This document shows positions 17,953-26,503 of a stretch of DNA of 64,000 bases, piece by piece; positions within the stretch are counted from its first letter, which is position 1; every line of letters starts with the position of its first letter. The stretch comes from JAFAGX01 sp963759875 (GTDB lineage Bacteria > Acidobacteriota > Terriglobia > Terriglobales > Acidobacteriaceae): NCBI GenBank assembly GCA_963759875.1, contig CAVXBB010000005.1:1-64000 (forward strand). The letters run 5' to 3'. The notes beneath the pieces are model-generated. The model had not been told where the DNA came from. It worked only from the letters and a program-made list of their open reading frames with translations, and searched no databases. The position numbers and the translations under genes are program-made.

Positions 17953-19380
17953 GTGGAGCAGGGCAGAACAGTTGTCATCGATCCGGTCACGCGTATTGAA
18001 GGCCATGCGAAGATCACGCTTCATCTCAATGAGCGTGGCGAGGTTGAGGACGCGCGCTTTCATGTAACCCAGTTCCGCGGATTCGAAAAGTTCTGCGAGG
18101 GACGTCCGTTTAGCGAGATGCCATCGCTGATGGCGCGCATTTGCGGCATTTGCCCGGTCAGCCATCTGATGGCATCGGCGAAAGCCTGCGACGCCTTGCT
18201 GGCCGTGAGAATCCCGCCGACGGCTGACAAGCTGCGCCGTATTTTTGGTCTCGCTCAGGTCGTGCAATCGCATGCGCTTAGTTTGTTCTATCTGTCATCT
18301 CCCGATGTTCTGCTGGGCATGGATGCCGATCCCGCGAAAAGTAATCTATTCGGCGTGTTTGAAAAATATCCCGACGTGGCGCGTGATGGCATCCGTTTGC
18401 GGCAATTCGGGCAACGGATCATTGAGCGGCTCGGAGGCAAGCGAATCCATCCGGCGTGGGTGGTACCGGGAGGAGTAAGCGAGCCTCTAACGCAGGCGAA
18501 CCGGGACGCGATTCTGGCCGACCTGCCGGAAGCCCTGCAGATCGCCGAGCGCACGTTGGAGCGGTACAAGAGCGCCACGGAAAGTCTGCGGCCCGAGATT
18601 ACCAGCTTTGGCAACTTCCCGACATTATTCCTGGCAATCGTCAAAGAAAACAACGGGCTGACTTTCTACGATGGCAAGGTGCGGATTGTTGATCCGTCAG
18701 GTGATGTTGCGGTTTCTTCACTAGACCCGTCGCGCTATTGGGAATATATCGGGGAAAAGGTCGAACCCTGGACTTATCTCAAGTCAACCTATTACAAGCC
18801 GAAGGGCTATCCAGAAGGGGTCTACCGCGTGGGAGCACTGGCGCGTTTGAACGTTGCCGACAGCTGTGGCACGCCGCGGGCAGATCAGGAACTGGCCGAA
18901 TTCCACGAGATCCAGCGGACTGCGGTCCTCAGCTCTTTCCATTACCATCATGCGCGGCTGATCGAGTTGCTCTATTGCATCGAAAGGATGGAACAGCTGC
19001 TGAACGATCCCGAAATTCTTTCCAAGCACGTACGCGCCTTTGCGCGCCACAATGAACTGGAAGGAGTGGGCGCTTGCGAGGCGCCGCGCGGGACGCTGTT
19101 TCATCATTACAAGATCGATGAGCAGGGGTTGATGCGCTGGGCAAACCTGATCATTGCGACTGGGCACAACAGCGTGGCCATGAATAAAAGCATTCTGCAG
19201 GTGGCCAAACACTTCGTTCATGGAGAGCGGCTTACGCCGGGCATGTTGAATCGTGTCGAAGCTGTGATTCGGGCGTACGATCCATGCCTTAGCTGCTCGA
19301 CGCACGCCGCCGGTCAAATGTTGTTAAACGTTCAGCTCGTGAATTCCGCTGGAGAAGTAATCGATGAGCTCCGGCGCTGA
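17953..19380 (+). CDS. hoxH: Bidirectional [NiFe] hydrogenase large subunit HoxH
   Basis: A 475-residue catalytic subunit with both nickel motifs: RICGICPVSH (C64, C67) and DPCLSC (C445, C448). The C-terminus reads DPCLSCSTH followed by about 24 residues starting AAGQMLLN, the peptide that a maturation protease removes after the His. The start is a GTG with AGGAGAGG just upstream; no ATG is well placed. In the HoxEFUYH context it is predicted to oxidise H2 with NAD+ or release H2 from NADH. No hyp maturation genes are in the window, so metal insertion factors must be encoded elsewhere. Confidence 0.95.
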   Translation: MEQGRTVVIDPVTRIEGHAKITLHLNERGEVEDARFHVTQFRGFEKFCEGRPFSEMPSLMARICGICPVSHLMASAKACDALLAVRIPPTADKLRRIFGLAQVVQSHALSLFYLSSPDVLLGMDADPAKSNLFGVFEKYPDVARDGIRLRQFGQRIIERLGGKRIHPAWVVPGGVSEPLTQANRDAILADLPEALQIAERTLERYKSATESLRPEITSFGNFPTLFLAIVKENNGLTFYDGKVRIVDPSGDVAVSSLDPSRYWEYIGEKVEPWTYLKSTYYKPKGYPEGVYRVGALARLNVADSCGTPRADQELAEFHEIQRTAVLSSFHYHHARLIELLYCIERMEQLLNDPEILSKHVRAFARHNELEGVGACEAPRGTLFHHYKIDEQGLMRWANLIIATGHNSVAMNKSILQVAKHFVHGERLTPGMLNRVEAVIRAYDPCLSCSTHAAGQMLLNVQLVNSAGEVIDELRR

Positions 19381-19392
19381 GTTCGTGGCGAG

Positions 19393-19839
19393 ATGACGAA
19401 AGTTCTAATCATTTGTTGTGGCAATCCCCTGAGGTCAGACGATGGTTTAGGTTGGCGTGTGGCCGAAGAACTGGTGCGCGGTTTACATTCGCCAGCCGTG
19501 GAGATCATTACTCGTTTTCAGCTCACGCCGGAACTTGCTGAGTCCCTTCACAATGCCCAATGCGTATTCTTCATCGATGCTTGCCACGAGGGAGAGCCGG
19601 GCAAGCTGACATTTTCTCCAGTGGCTGCTCGCGCCGAAGCCTCGAGTTCGCATCATCTTTCACCGGCGGCAGTTCTTCAGCTTACCTGTCAAGTCTATGG
19701 CGGCGCCCCTCCGGCGTTCATAGCATCAATATGCGGCGAGTGCTTCGACTTGGGCGAGCATCTTTCAGCGAAAGTTGCGGCGGAGCTACCCCGGTTGACT
19801 TCACGCGTGATTCGAGCGGCCGAGCGGATAGCTGGCTAA
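19393..19839 (+). CDS. hoxW: Hydrogenase maturation protease (HoxW-type)
   Basis: A 148-residue endopeptidase of the HyaD/HoxW family. The GNPLRSDDGLG motif near residues 11-21 carries the first nickel-sensing Asp, and FFIDACHEGEPG near 58-69 carries the second. It ends the hox operon 12 bp after hoxH, so HoxH is the natural substrate. It is convergent with a second maturation protease, and the two overlap by 39 bp at their 3' ends. Confidence 0.9.
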   Translation: MTKVLIICCGNPLRSDDGLGWRVAEELVRGLHSPAVEIITRFQLTPELAESLHNAQCVFFIDACHEGEPGKLTFSPVAARAEASSSHHLSPAAVLQLTCQVYGGAPPAFIASICGECFDLGEHLSAKVAAELPRLTSRVIRAAERIAG

Positions 19840-20337
19840 TCCTTCGTGTGGACAGCCAAGAACGGCTGTCTCCCCATGGGCGATGCCTTTAAGTAGTGCG
19901 CATAGAGCATCAAGCGTGTTTTGCACGGCCGAACTCAGCTGTGCAGTTTGCAGAGATTCGGGTTGTACGCCCAGCAGCCAAGTCTTGGTTTTTCCGCTGG
20001 CTTGTATCCACTGCGCCAAAAGTCCGAGCGACATTTTGTGCGTCGAAATTTGGGGGAATCGGGTCGTAATGTCGGCCGAATCCAAGAAGACCACGTCACC
20101 GGGTGAGCCTCCGAATTCGACTGCATCCAGAAACAGCAGATGATCAAATCCATCCGTGAGGCCAATCCAGCGATCAGGCACGGTTCCGGCGACGATCACG
20201 TTTGGTGTGCCGGCATCAATCAGCTTTTCCGCAAGGCGCACACCGAGGCCGTCATCGCCGTAATCCGTGTTGCCCAGACCCATGAAACAGATCCGTCCGC
20301 GCAAACATTCTTCGAATTGCTGCAGGAGGGTTCGCAT
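19801..20337 (-). CDS. Second hydrogenase maturation protease (HycI/HyaD-type)
   Basis: A 178-residue protease with GLGNTDYGDDGLG near residues 20-32, DRWIGLTDGFDHLLFLDAVEF near 55-75 and a conserved STHKMSLGLL histidine near 98. Two proteases in one cluster match two large subunits with different C-terminal processing sites, so this one may serve the HycE-like subunit. It is translationally linked to the HydG-like gene (start and stop share a base at 20337). Its last ~25 residues (ETAVLGCPHEGLASYP) are encoded by a palindromic repeat at 19851-19870, suggesting that insertion of the repeat altered the C-terminus. Confidence 0.88.
   Translation of the reverse strand: MRTLLQQFEECLRGRICFMGLGNTDYGDDGLGVRLAEKLIDAGTPNVIVAGTVPDRWIGLTDGFDHLLFLDAVEFGGSPGDVVFLDSADITTRFPQISTHKMSLGLLAQWIQASGKTKTWLLGVQPESLQTAQLSSAVQNTLDALCALLKGIAHGETAVLGCPHEGLASYPLGRSNHA
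19851..19870. repeat. GACAGCC-AAGAAC-GGCTGTC palindromic repeat
   Basis: Perfect 7-bp arms flank the hexamer AAGAAC. The element lies just after the hoxW stop and inside the C-terminal codons of the convergent protease gene. It resembles a REP-type element, and the stem could also serve as a weak barrier to convergent transcription. Confidence 0.6.
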
Positions 20338-21179
20338 CAGATATCCTCCCCGAGCCGCTTGATCTGCTCATAGGTGAACACCGGACCGTCGACACAAACG
20401 TATGCCACTCCAATGCAGCAGTGGCCGCACTTGCCGACGCCGCATTTCATGTAACGCTCAAGAGTTGAAACAATGTTTCGTTCCTGAAATCCCATACCCA
20501 AAAGATCTTTAATCACGAAGCGAAACATGATCGGCGGCCCGCAGACGAAGGCAATTGTGTTGTCGACCGGAACCGTCACGCCGGGTTTCTTGAATAGGCT
20601 GCCGACCACGCCGACATTGCCGTTCCAGCCATCTGCGGCGCGGTCAACTGTAAGGTGACACTCAACTCCGGGCGTCTGCTCCCATTCGCGCAGCTTGGGA
20701 ACGTACATCAGCTCTTTTGGCGTTTTGGCGCCGTGGAATATTTGTATGCGCTCGTATTTGTCACGATTTTTCAGCGCATAAACGATGCAGGAGCGAAGCG
20801 GAATGAGGCCGATGCCGCCCGCCACAAACACGAGGTTCTTGCCGTAATACTGCTCCATGGGGAAGCCGTTGCCGTAAGGTCCTCGCACAGCAAACTTGTC
20901 GCCAGTATTCAGGTGGTGCAGCGCGGAGGTGCAGCTGCCAACCTGGCGAACAGTAAAAAACGTTTCAGTTTCGGTTGGGCTGGGCGGCAGCGAAGTTGGA
21001 AACTCACCCACGCCGAAGAGAGATACTTGGGCGAATTGTCCGGGGCGGAATTGTTTAAACGCGGTTTGCTCCGCGGCATCCTCAAAATGCCAGTAAAAAG
21101 TTTTTACCTCGGCGATCTCAGAGACCACCCGTTCCAGCACGGCCGTCTTTGGCAGATAAATGTTCTCAGTGACCGGCAT
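20337..21179 (-). CDS. FAD/NAD(P)-binding electron-transfer subunit (HydG/sulfhydrogenase gamma-like)
   Basis: A 280-residue ferredoxin-NADP reductase family protein. It has a flavin-binding FRPGQFAQVSLFGVGE near 46-61, the nucleotide-binding FVAGGIGLIPLRSC near 118-131, and a C-terminal 2Fe-2S ligand set CGVGKCGHCCIGVAYVC near 247-263. This matches the gamma subunit of group 3b hydrogenases and related NAD(P)H oxidoreductases. ATG 21179 follows a GAGGTTGAGC leader inside the upstream gene (14-bp overlap). No group 3b hydrogenase subunits are present here, so this module probably passes NAD(P)H electrons to the adjacent iron-sulfur and molybdopterin-like proteins. Confidence 0.87.
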   Translation of the reverse strand: MPVTENIYLPKTAVLERVVSEIAEVKTFYWHFEDAAEQTAFKQFRPGQFAQVSLFGVGEFPTSLPPSPTETETFFTVRQVGSCTSALHHLNTGDKFAVRGPYGNGFPMEQYYGKNLVFVAGGIGLIPLRSCIVYALKNRDKYERIQIFHGAKTPKELMYVPKLREWEQTPGVECHLTVDRAADGWNGNVGVVGSLFKKPGVTVPVDNTIAFVCGPPIMFRFVIKDLLGMGFQERNIVSTLERYMKCGVGKCGHCCIGVAYVCVDGPVFTYEQIKRLGEDI

Positions 21180-22248
21180 GCTCAACCTCATTTGCGGCGG
21201 CGCGGATCATCTCGACAACTGTCGGCATCCCAATGTCTCCATGGCAAACGGCTGCGCAGCGCCCGCAACCGACGCAAGCCATCGAGAGTTCACGCTGAAT
21301 AAAGTAGTAGGCGAGTTTGCGGAAGAATCTTCGGTTGCGGCGATCATGGACGGCCCGACGCGGATTGAATCCGCCCGCCATGCGTGTAAAGCCGCCAAGC
21401 GCGCAAGCGTCCCAGGTTCGCACGCGCTCGAACTCATTCGGCCCGACTTGCCGATCGCTCACGGTGAAGCAAGTGCAAGCTGGGCAGACGTAAGTGCAGC
21501 CACCACACTCAAGGCAGCGATTGCCGATCTCTTCCCAGGTTTTCTCCAGAATCTCACCTTGGGATACATAGCGGACAGTGGCTGAAAACCAGCTGGTCGT
21601 GTTTTTCTTGAAACTTCTTCGCACTTCATCCAGAAGCACGTGGCGCTTATTAACGTCTTCGATTGTTGCCTTCCGGAAAATCGGCTCGACAAAAAGCGCT
21701 TCGCCAGCCGGAGTCCCGGCCACCGCCATAAATTCATCGCCGAGGTCCATCAGCTGCAGGTCAAAGTGGTCGCGAGCGGCAGGACCGGTGTCAGTGCAAA
21801 GACAAAAGCATTCCTCACCAATGTCCTGATCGGGGTCGGTACAAACCAGGTTCACCAGGAACAGATTCTTGCGGTGATTCTCGTAATAAACATCGCGGAA
21901 CTCACGCCCAAGATAAAAGCGGTCAAGATGATAAATTCCGGCAACATCGCAAGAGCGTATGCCGAAGATCGCGCGCTTAGTTTGCTCGCATGTAGGCTCA
22001 ATGTGAATGTCGCCATTGCTACGTTCGAACTTCATCAACTGCTCGATATGCGGAAAAACGAATCGCTTAGGCGGATAGTAAGGATTCGGGAAGTGGATCT
22101 GGACCTGATCACGGTTCTGATCGGTAACCGTGTCGAAGTATGTATCGCGCCCGCGGCCGCGGAAGGGCACAATCACCTCGTACTTTTGCTGACGGAGCAG
22201 GTCGACAATCCTTGGTACATCGCAGCGGTCGAGGATGCGAGCTTTCAT
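21166..22248 (-). CDS. 4Fe-4S electron-transfer subunit (HydB/sulfhydrogenase beta-like)
   Basis: A 360-residue iron-sulfur protein. The N-terminal part has EPTCEQTKRAIFGIRSCDVAGI and a cysteine-rich EECFCLCTDTG. The C-terminal part has two 4Fe-4S motifs, CLECGGCTYVCPAC near 259 and CVGCGRCAAVC near 334. This architecture is that of the beta subunit of group 3b hydrogenases and similar reductases. It overlaps both neighbours by a few bases, so the three genes (molybdopterin subunit, this, HydG-like) form one operon. It probably relays electrons between the flavin subunit and the molybdopterin-like subunit. Confidence 0.87.
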   Translation of the reverse strand: MKARILDRCDVPRIVDLLRQQKYEVIVPFRGRGRDTYFDTVTDQNRDQVQIHFPNPYYPPKRFVFPHIEQLMKFERSNGDIHIEPTCEQTKRAIFGIRSCDVAGIYHLDRFYLGREFRDVYYENHRKNLFLVNLVCTDPDQDIGEECFCLCTDTGPAARDHFDLQLMDLGDEFMAVAGTPAGEALFVEPIFRKATIEDVNKRHVLLDEVRRSFKKNTTSWFSATVRYVSQGEILEKTWEEIGNRCLECGGCTYVCPACTCFTVSDRQVGPNEFERVRTWDACALGGFTRMAGGFNPRRAVHDRRNRRFFRKLAYYFIQRELSMACVGCGRCAAVCHGDIGMPTVVEMIRAAANEVEHAGH

Positions 22249-24273
22249 GCAACCTCCCTTTCCACGCGAACTGCAACCAGCGCAGCGCCATCTCTTCCGC
22301 TGCCGAGGATCTTCTGCTCTAGCTCCCGTTCGAAGTAGGGCACAAAGACCGTGCCCTTTCGCACCTCTTCGGTCACACGAGCGGTGGAAACAGCCGATCC
22401 GGATTCACTGATTATTCGGATCTGCTCGCCATCGCGAATCTTAAGTCCCTGTGCATCCTGCGGGTTGATTTCGACGAATCCCCGAGGGTAATCCGTGAGC
22501 AAAATGCTGTATTCGCGGCGCAAGGTTTCGCTATGCCGGACCAGCACGTTCTGGTTCCAGTAATAAAGCGAATTCCCGCAGACCAATGTAAGTGGATAGT
22601 TTTTTGAAACCGCGGCTACGGGCGCAGGTTTCGCGACAGCCACGAATTTGAACTGCTTCCCGTTTGGCGGTTTTGAGAAAAGAAAACGCGTTCCCATCGG
22701 ATGGTCTTTCGTGCAGGGCCATTGCCGGCCATATTCTTCGGGCGAGATTTCGGTAAGTCACTCCGCTATAAAGAGGAACAACTTCCCGAATCTCCTCCAT
22801 GATTTCAGCGCCAGAGTTGTACTTCCAATCAGCCCCGAGAAGACGCGCAACGCGGGCCAATTGGTCCCATGCCGGTGTGAGGCCGGGGGCGGGCTCGACT
22901 ACTTGCTCGGCCAGTTGAATGCGACGTTCCGTGTTGGTGAACGAAACTCGTTCTTCACCGAAAGCGGTGGTCGGGAGCACAACGTCCGCATATTGCCGGG
23001 CGGTTTCCGTCAAGAATATGTGCTGCACGACAACGAACTGCAGCCCTCGGAGCGATTGCGCCACATCGAACAGTGAACTGCTGAGCGGATCGTAACGGCA
23101 CAGCCAGAGGCCCTTGATTTTGCCCGGATATAAGTTCCCCAGGATTCTGCGGGAGCCGATTCCCGGTTGCGCAGGAATCTTTGCCCTCCAAATGGTTTCT
23201 ACTTCGGCGCGGGCGCGGTTATCGGCAATTAGACGATATCCCGGCAAGCGATCCGGTAGCATTCCCATATCGCACACACCCTGCAGGTTGTTCTGCTCGG
23301 TTAATGCGAACAGGCCAGCCCCGGCTTTTCCCAGATTCCCGGTGAGCAATACCAGGTTCACGACCGCCTGAATTGTGTCCTTGGTCCGCTCTTGCATGCT
23401 GCTGGAATAGAGCAGCGCAGCCGATTTCGCCTTCGCATAGGTGATTGCCGCTTCTTCAATCAACTCAGCCGAGACATCGCAGGCCTCGGCGGACTCGAGG
23501 AGGTCGTACTGATGAATTTGCCTGAGAAACTCCTCATAGTTCTGGCAACGGGCTTTGATGAAACTCGTATCCGCCAGTCCGCGATCGACGATGACTTTCG
23601 CGATGGCGCCGTAGAGCATGGTCTCCGTGTGCGGCCTCATCTGTAAAAACAGATCAGCATTCTCCACCAGACGATGGCGACGCGTGCCGACGACGATCAG
23701 TTTCGCGCCTTTCAGCTTGGCTCGAAGAATTGCCCCAGCAATCGTCGGCATCCGATGGGCTAGATCTACGCCATCAACCAGGATCACGTCACTTTCGGCG
23801 AGCTCTGAGACCGAATTTGTGCTCGCCGCGACGCCCAGCATCTCCAAAAGAACGTTTATCGAGTTGTTGGAATAAACCCCGGTGCCATGGTGCACGTTGT
23901 TCGTACCGATCACCGCGCGCGCGAATTTCTGAAGCAGATAGGCTTCTTCGTTGGAGCACCGGGGCGAGTTCAGAAAGGCGAGCGCATCCGGGCCGTCGTG
24001 ATCTCGAATCTCGCGTAAGCGCGCCGCGATCACATCAAAGGCTTCCTCCCAGCTTACGTTTTCCAGATTCCCACTTTTTCTTATTAGTGGAGTTTTCAGA
24101 CGATCCGGCGAGCTGGCAATCTCGTGGCCGTGCCAACCACGAAGGCAGATTCGCCCCAGGTTGGTGGGGTGCGAAACGCTGGGATACGCCCCTATGACTC
24201 GGTTTGCAGCGGTCTCCAAATAAAGTCCGCACCCGACTCCGCAGAACGTGCAGGTGGTCAGCGTGTGCGGCAT
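22245..24273 (-). pseudogene. Formate dehydrogenase-like molybdopterin protein without catalytic Sec/Cys, one frameshift
   Basis: A ~675-residue molybdopterin oxidoreductase family protein. The N-terminal 4Fe-4S ligands are C8, C11, C15 and C43 (TCTFCGVGC ... RICLRG). In formate dehydrogenases the block after GTNNVDHCAR holds Sec or Cys followed by His. Here it reads GTNNVHHGTGVYSNNS, with Tyr (about residue 134) in that place and no following His. Formate oxidation is therefore doubtful. There is one frame change near 22752 (an extra G on the + strand): before it GAEIMEEIREVVPLYSGVTY, after it ISPEEYGRQWPCTKDHPMG. The C-terminal part has YWNQNVLVRHSETL and EINPQDAQGLKIRDGE, typical of the cofactor-binding domain. 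Start ATG 24273 has an AAGAAGG site. Confidence 0.82.
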
Positions 24274-24430
24274 GGCAGCCTTCTTGCCAGGGCAATGCAA
24301 ATCCGCTGGATGGCAGTTTTGGGTACGGGGCCGCGAGCACAGCAGCCCTTTGCGCTCTGCTGTCCGGACCTGATATTGAATGGCACCTCAACTCCTACTG
24401 CGATGGTATTTTTCCCATCTACAAGGGGCC

Positions 24431-24496
24431 GTGACTCAAGTCACAACGAGGCGTGACAGTGGATACGTTTGTACCAATGCGGAACCTTCTTTTGAG
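24431..24496. promoter_or_regulatory. Conserved regulatory cassette, copy 2
   Basis: Upstream of the molybdopterin operon lies GTGACTCAAGTCAC (24431-24444), a GTGAC half-site (24453), a weaker dyad GGATA-N6-TACCA (24461-24476) and GGAACCTT (24481-24488), followed by a T-rich stretch. The order and spacing equal copy 1 at 14268-14332 without indels. The cassette is 158 bp from the molybdopterin gene start, comparable to the 132 bp from copy 1 to the group 4 hydrogenase operon. The 500-bp gap also holds the inverted repeat at 24528-24691. Confidence 0.7.
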
Positions 24497-24527
24497 GAAG
24501 TTGCAGCGAGTCAGAATTGAAATCCAG

Positions 24528-24691
24528 AGGTAACCAGCGTAGCGGGGTGAATGGCGTGACAGTCGCTGAACAGGCGGGAATTTCCTGAGCTGATTCTTGA
24601 TCCATGATTCCTACTGTTGATCACCTCTACCCGCGAGTCGCTGGTGATGTGACCATCGTTCACGCCATTCGGTACTGTCCACTCGTAACCT
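24528..24691. repeat. Long inverted repeat with 32-bp arms
   Basis: Arms at 24528-24559 and 24660-24691 match in inverted orientation at 22 of 32 positions, including an 11-bp perfect core GAATGGCGTGA / TCACGCCATTC. About 100 bp separates them, with no ORF. It could be a miniature mobile element remnant or a structured leader upstream of the receiver gene. A GTAAC-CT-GTTAC palindrome overlaps its right end (24685-24696). Confidence 0.5.
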
Positions 24692-24772
24692 GTTACTGCT
24701 GCATTCTCATTGACCTACAGTTCGGGACGGGTTACCTTCGCGTTATCTCCCCAATCAGATAAGGATCTCGCT

Positions 24773-26461
24773 TTGTCGCGCAAAGTTCTGCTGGCTGATG
24801 ACAGTGTCACTGCCCAAAATATGGGCCGAAGAATCCTCGTAGATGCCGGTTACGAGGTGATCACGGTCAACAACGGCTCTTCCGCACTCAAGAAAATTAA
24901 CGAATCAAAACCTGACCTGATCGTGGTGGACGTTTACATGCCCGGCTACAGTGGGCTTGAGGTTTGCCAGCGCATCCGCGAATCGCAGGAGACCGCTCGG
25001 ATTCCGGTGTTGCTGACGGTTGGCAAGCTGGAGCCTTTTAAGGCAGACGAAGCCCGGCGGGTGCGTGCTGATGCGTTCATCGTGAAGCCTTTCGAAGCCA
25101 GTGAACTACTTACCGCTCTGGCTAAGCTGGAGGACAAAATTGTTCCCCAACCGAGCGGCCGGAGATCGGGACGTCAAACTTTCGCCGATGAGCAGGCCGG
25201 CGCAGGCAAAGAATTTGGAGACGTAGAAAGTGGGTGGAAGAACCGGCTAAAGATACCTCCGCCTCATCACCCGCGAACTCATGAACCGGCGCCGAAGGCA
25301 GATTCAGAAGCAGCCGACGTAAAGGCGAGCGAGGAACGGGTAGCGTTCGAAAGGCAACCGCAGGTTGCGCCGAAGATGGTGAACGAGGCGATCCGCGCAG
25401 AGTCGATTGAAACAGTTTCGCAGGAGCCGGAGCGAGCCGACACAGAACCAAAAGCTCCTGAGTTTTTAGCAGATCAACCCGCTGCTGAGATGACTTCTGC
25501 AGTGACTGAAAGCAGCGTGGGCGAATCATTCGCAACCGCGGGAACTGGAAACGAAACGGAATCGTCGAATTTGGCGAGCCGGGTCCAAGAAAGCATTCAG
25601 CCCGCCGCGGAAGCTGGTGTTAAAGATGATCATAAGTCGCATGAGGAAGAAGTCGCTGCTGCGTTAGCATCGCTGGCGCCCACGAACGGGGATCATGCGC
25701 AATCGAGTGCGTCTGACGCGGCGGCCGTAACTATGGCGGCAGCCGCTGGTCATGAGTACAGCGGGCCACGATGGATCGCGGAGGAAGTAGCGCTCACGGA
25801 CGACGAATCGTCCCTCATCCTTGATCAGGAGATGCAGAAGGCGTTTGCTGCGCTTGCAGCCGCGGATGCGGCACGCATGAGTTCATCCCGCTCGGGTGAC
25901 AAATTCGCAGCCGAGAATTCGAGCGGGCAGGCAGGATCCTCGGTCATGACAGAGAGTCAGCCTGCCGAGAACACTTACGCATCATCTGGCAATGTCGATG
26001 AACAGCGGCAAGAGCTACATTCCGCGGTTGTCAGTGGGGCGCCAGTACCCGAGGGCCAAGTCGAAGAAAACCAGCCACCGGCAGTGTTTGCGGCTGCAGC
26101 TAGCGCCGGAGTTGGTGCTTCCACCGGCGAAGTAAGCACGCAAGCGGTTGCGCAATCCGAAGTCGCACCTGTTACCACTCCGCAGCCGGAAGCTCAAGAT
26201 TCCGATCTGGCCTCCGCCTGGGCGAGTTGGAAACAGGTTCGAGACTCAGTCAGCGCGCCAGAATTTACCGCACAGATTGCAGACGCAGCTGCGACCGGTT
26301 TCAAGGAAATTCGTCACGAAGAGCCTGCCACGAACGCGGAACCCGAAACCGGTCAGCCAGAGGAAAGCAATGCGATCGCGAGCATCGTCGACAGCGTTCT
26401 CGCCGAACTCAAGCCGAAGCTGATGGAAGAGATCGCCAAGAAGATGAGGAAAGAGAAGTAA
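24773..26461 (+). CDS. Response regulator receiver protein with long Ala/Glu-rich tail
   Basis: A 562-residue protein. Residues 1-120 are a CheY-like receiver: acidic pair D9-D10, phosphoacceptor D53 in LIVVDVYMPGYSG, and the conserved Lys in FIVKPFEASE near 105. Residues ~130-520 are low-complexity, rich in Ala, Glu, Ser and Gln, and probably disordered. The last ~30 residues (ASIVDSVLAELKPKLMEEIA) look like a short amphipathic helix. No DNA-binding or enzymatic output domain is seen. The start is put at TTG 24773 with AAGGAT six bases upstream; an earlier TTG (24710) has no such site. Its kinase and role are unknown. Confidence 0.75.
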   Translation: MSRKVLLADDSVTAQNMGRRILVDAGYEVITVNNGSSALKKINESKPDLIVVDVYMPGYSGLEVCQRIRESQETARIPVLLTVGKLEPFKADEARRVRADAFIVKPFEASELLTALAKLEDKIVPQPSGRRSGRQTFADEQAGAGKEFGDVESGWKNRLKIPPPHHPRTHEPAPKADSEAADVKASEERVAFERQPQVAPKMVNEAIRAESIETVSQEPERADTEPKAPEFLADQPAAEMTSAVTESSVGESFATAGTGNETESSNLASRVQESIQPAAEAGVKDDHKSHEEEVAAALASLAPTNGDHAQSSASDAAAVTMAAAAGHEYSGPRWIAEEVALTDDESSLILDQEMQKAFAALAAADAARMSSSRSGDKFAAENSSGQAGSSVMTESQPAENTYASSGNVDEQRQELHSAVVSGAPVPEGQVEENQPPAVFAAAASAGVGASTGEVSTQAVAQSEVAPVTTPQPEAQDSDLASAWASWKQVRDSVSAPEFTAQIADAAATGFKEIRHEEPATNAEPETGQPEESNAIASIVDSVLAELKPKLMEEIAKKMRKEK

Positions 26462-26503
26462 AAATACTTCCCTCTCAACCCAAACGACGGCCTGTAGCAA
26501 ACT

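Noticed and set aside
23860..23900. Selenocysteine codon in the formate-dehydrogenase-like gene
   Set aside because: The frame has no TGA at or near the active-site segment; the codon there is for Tyr.
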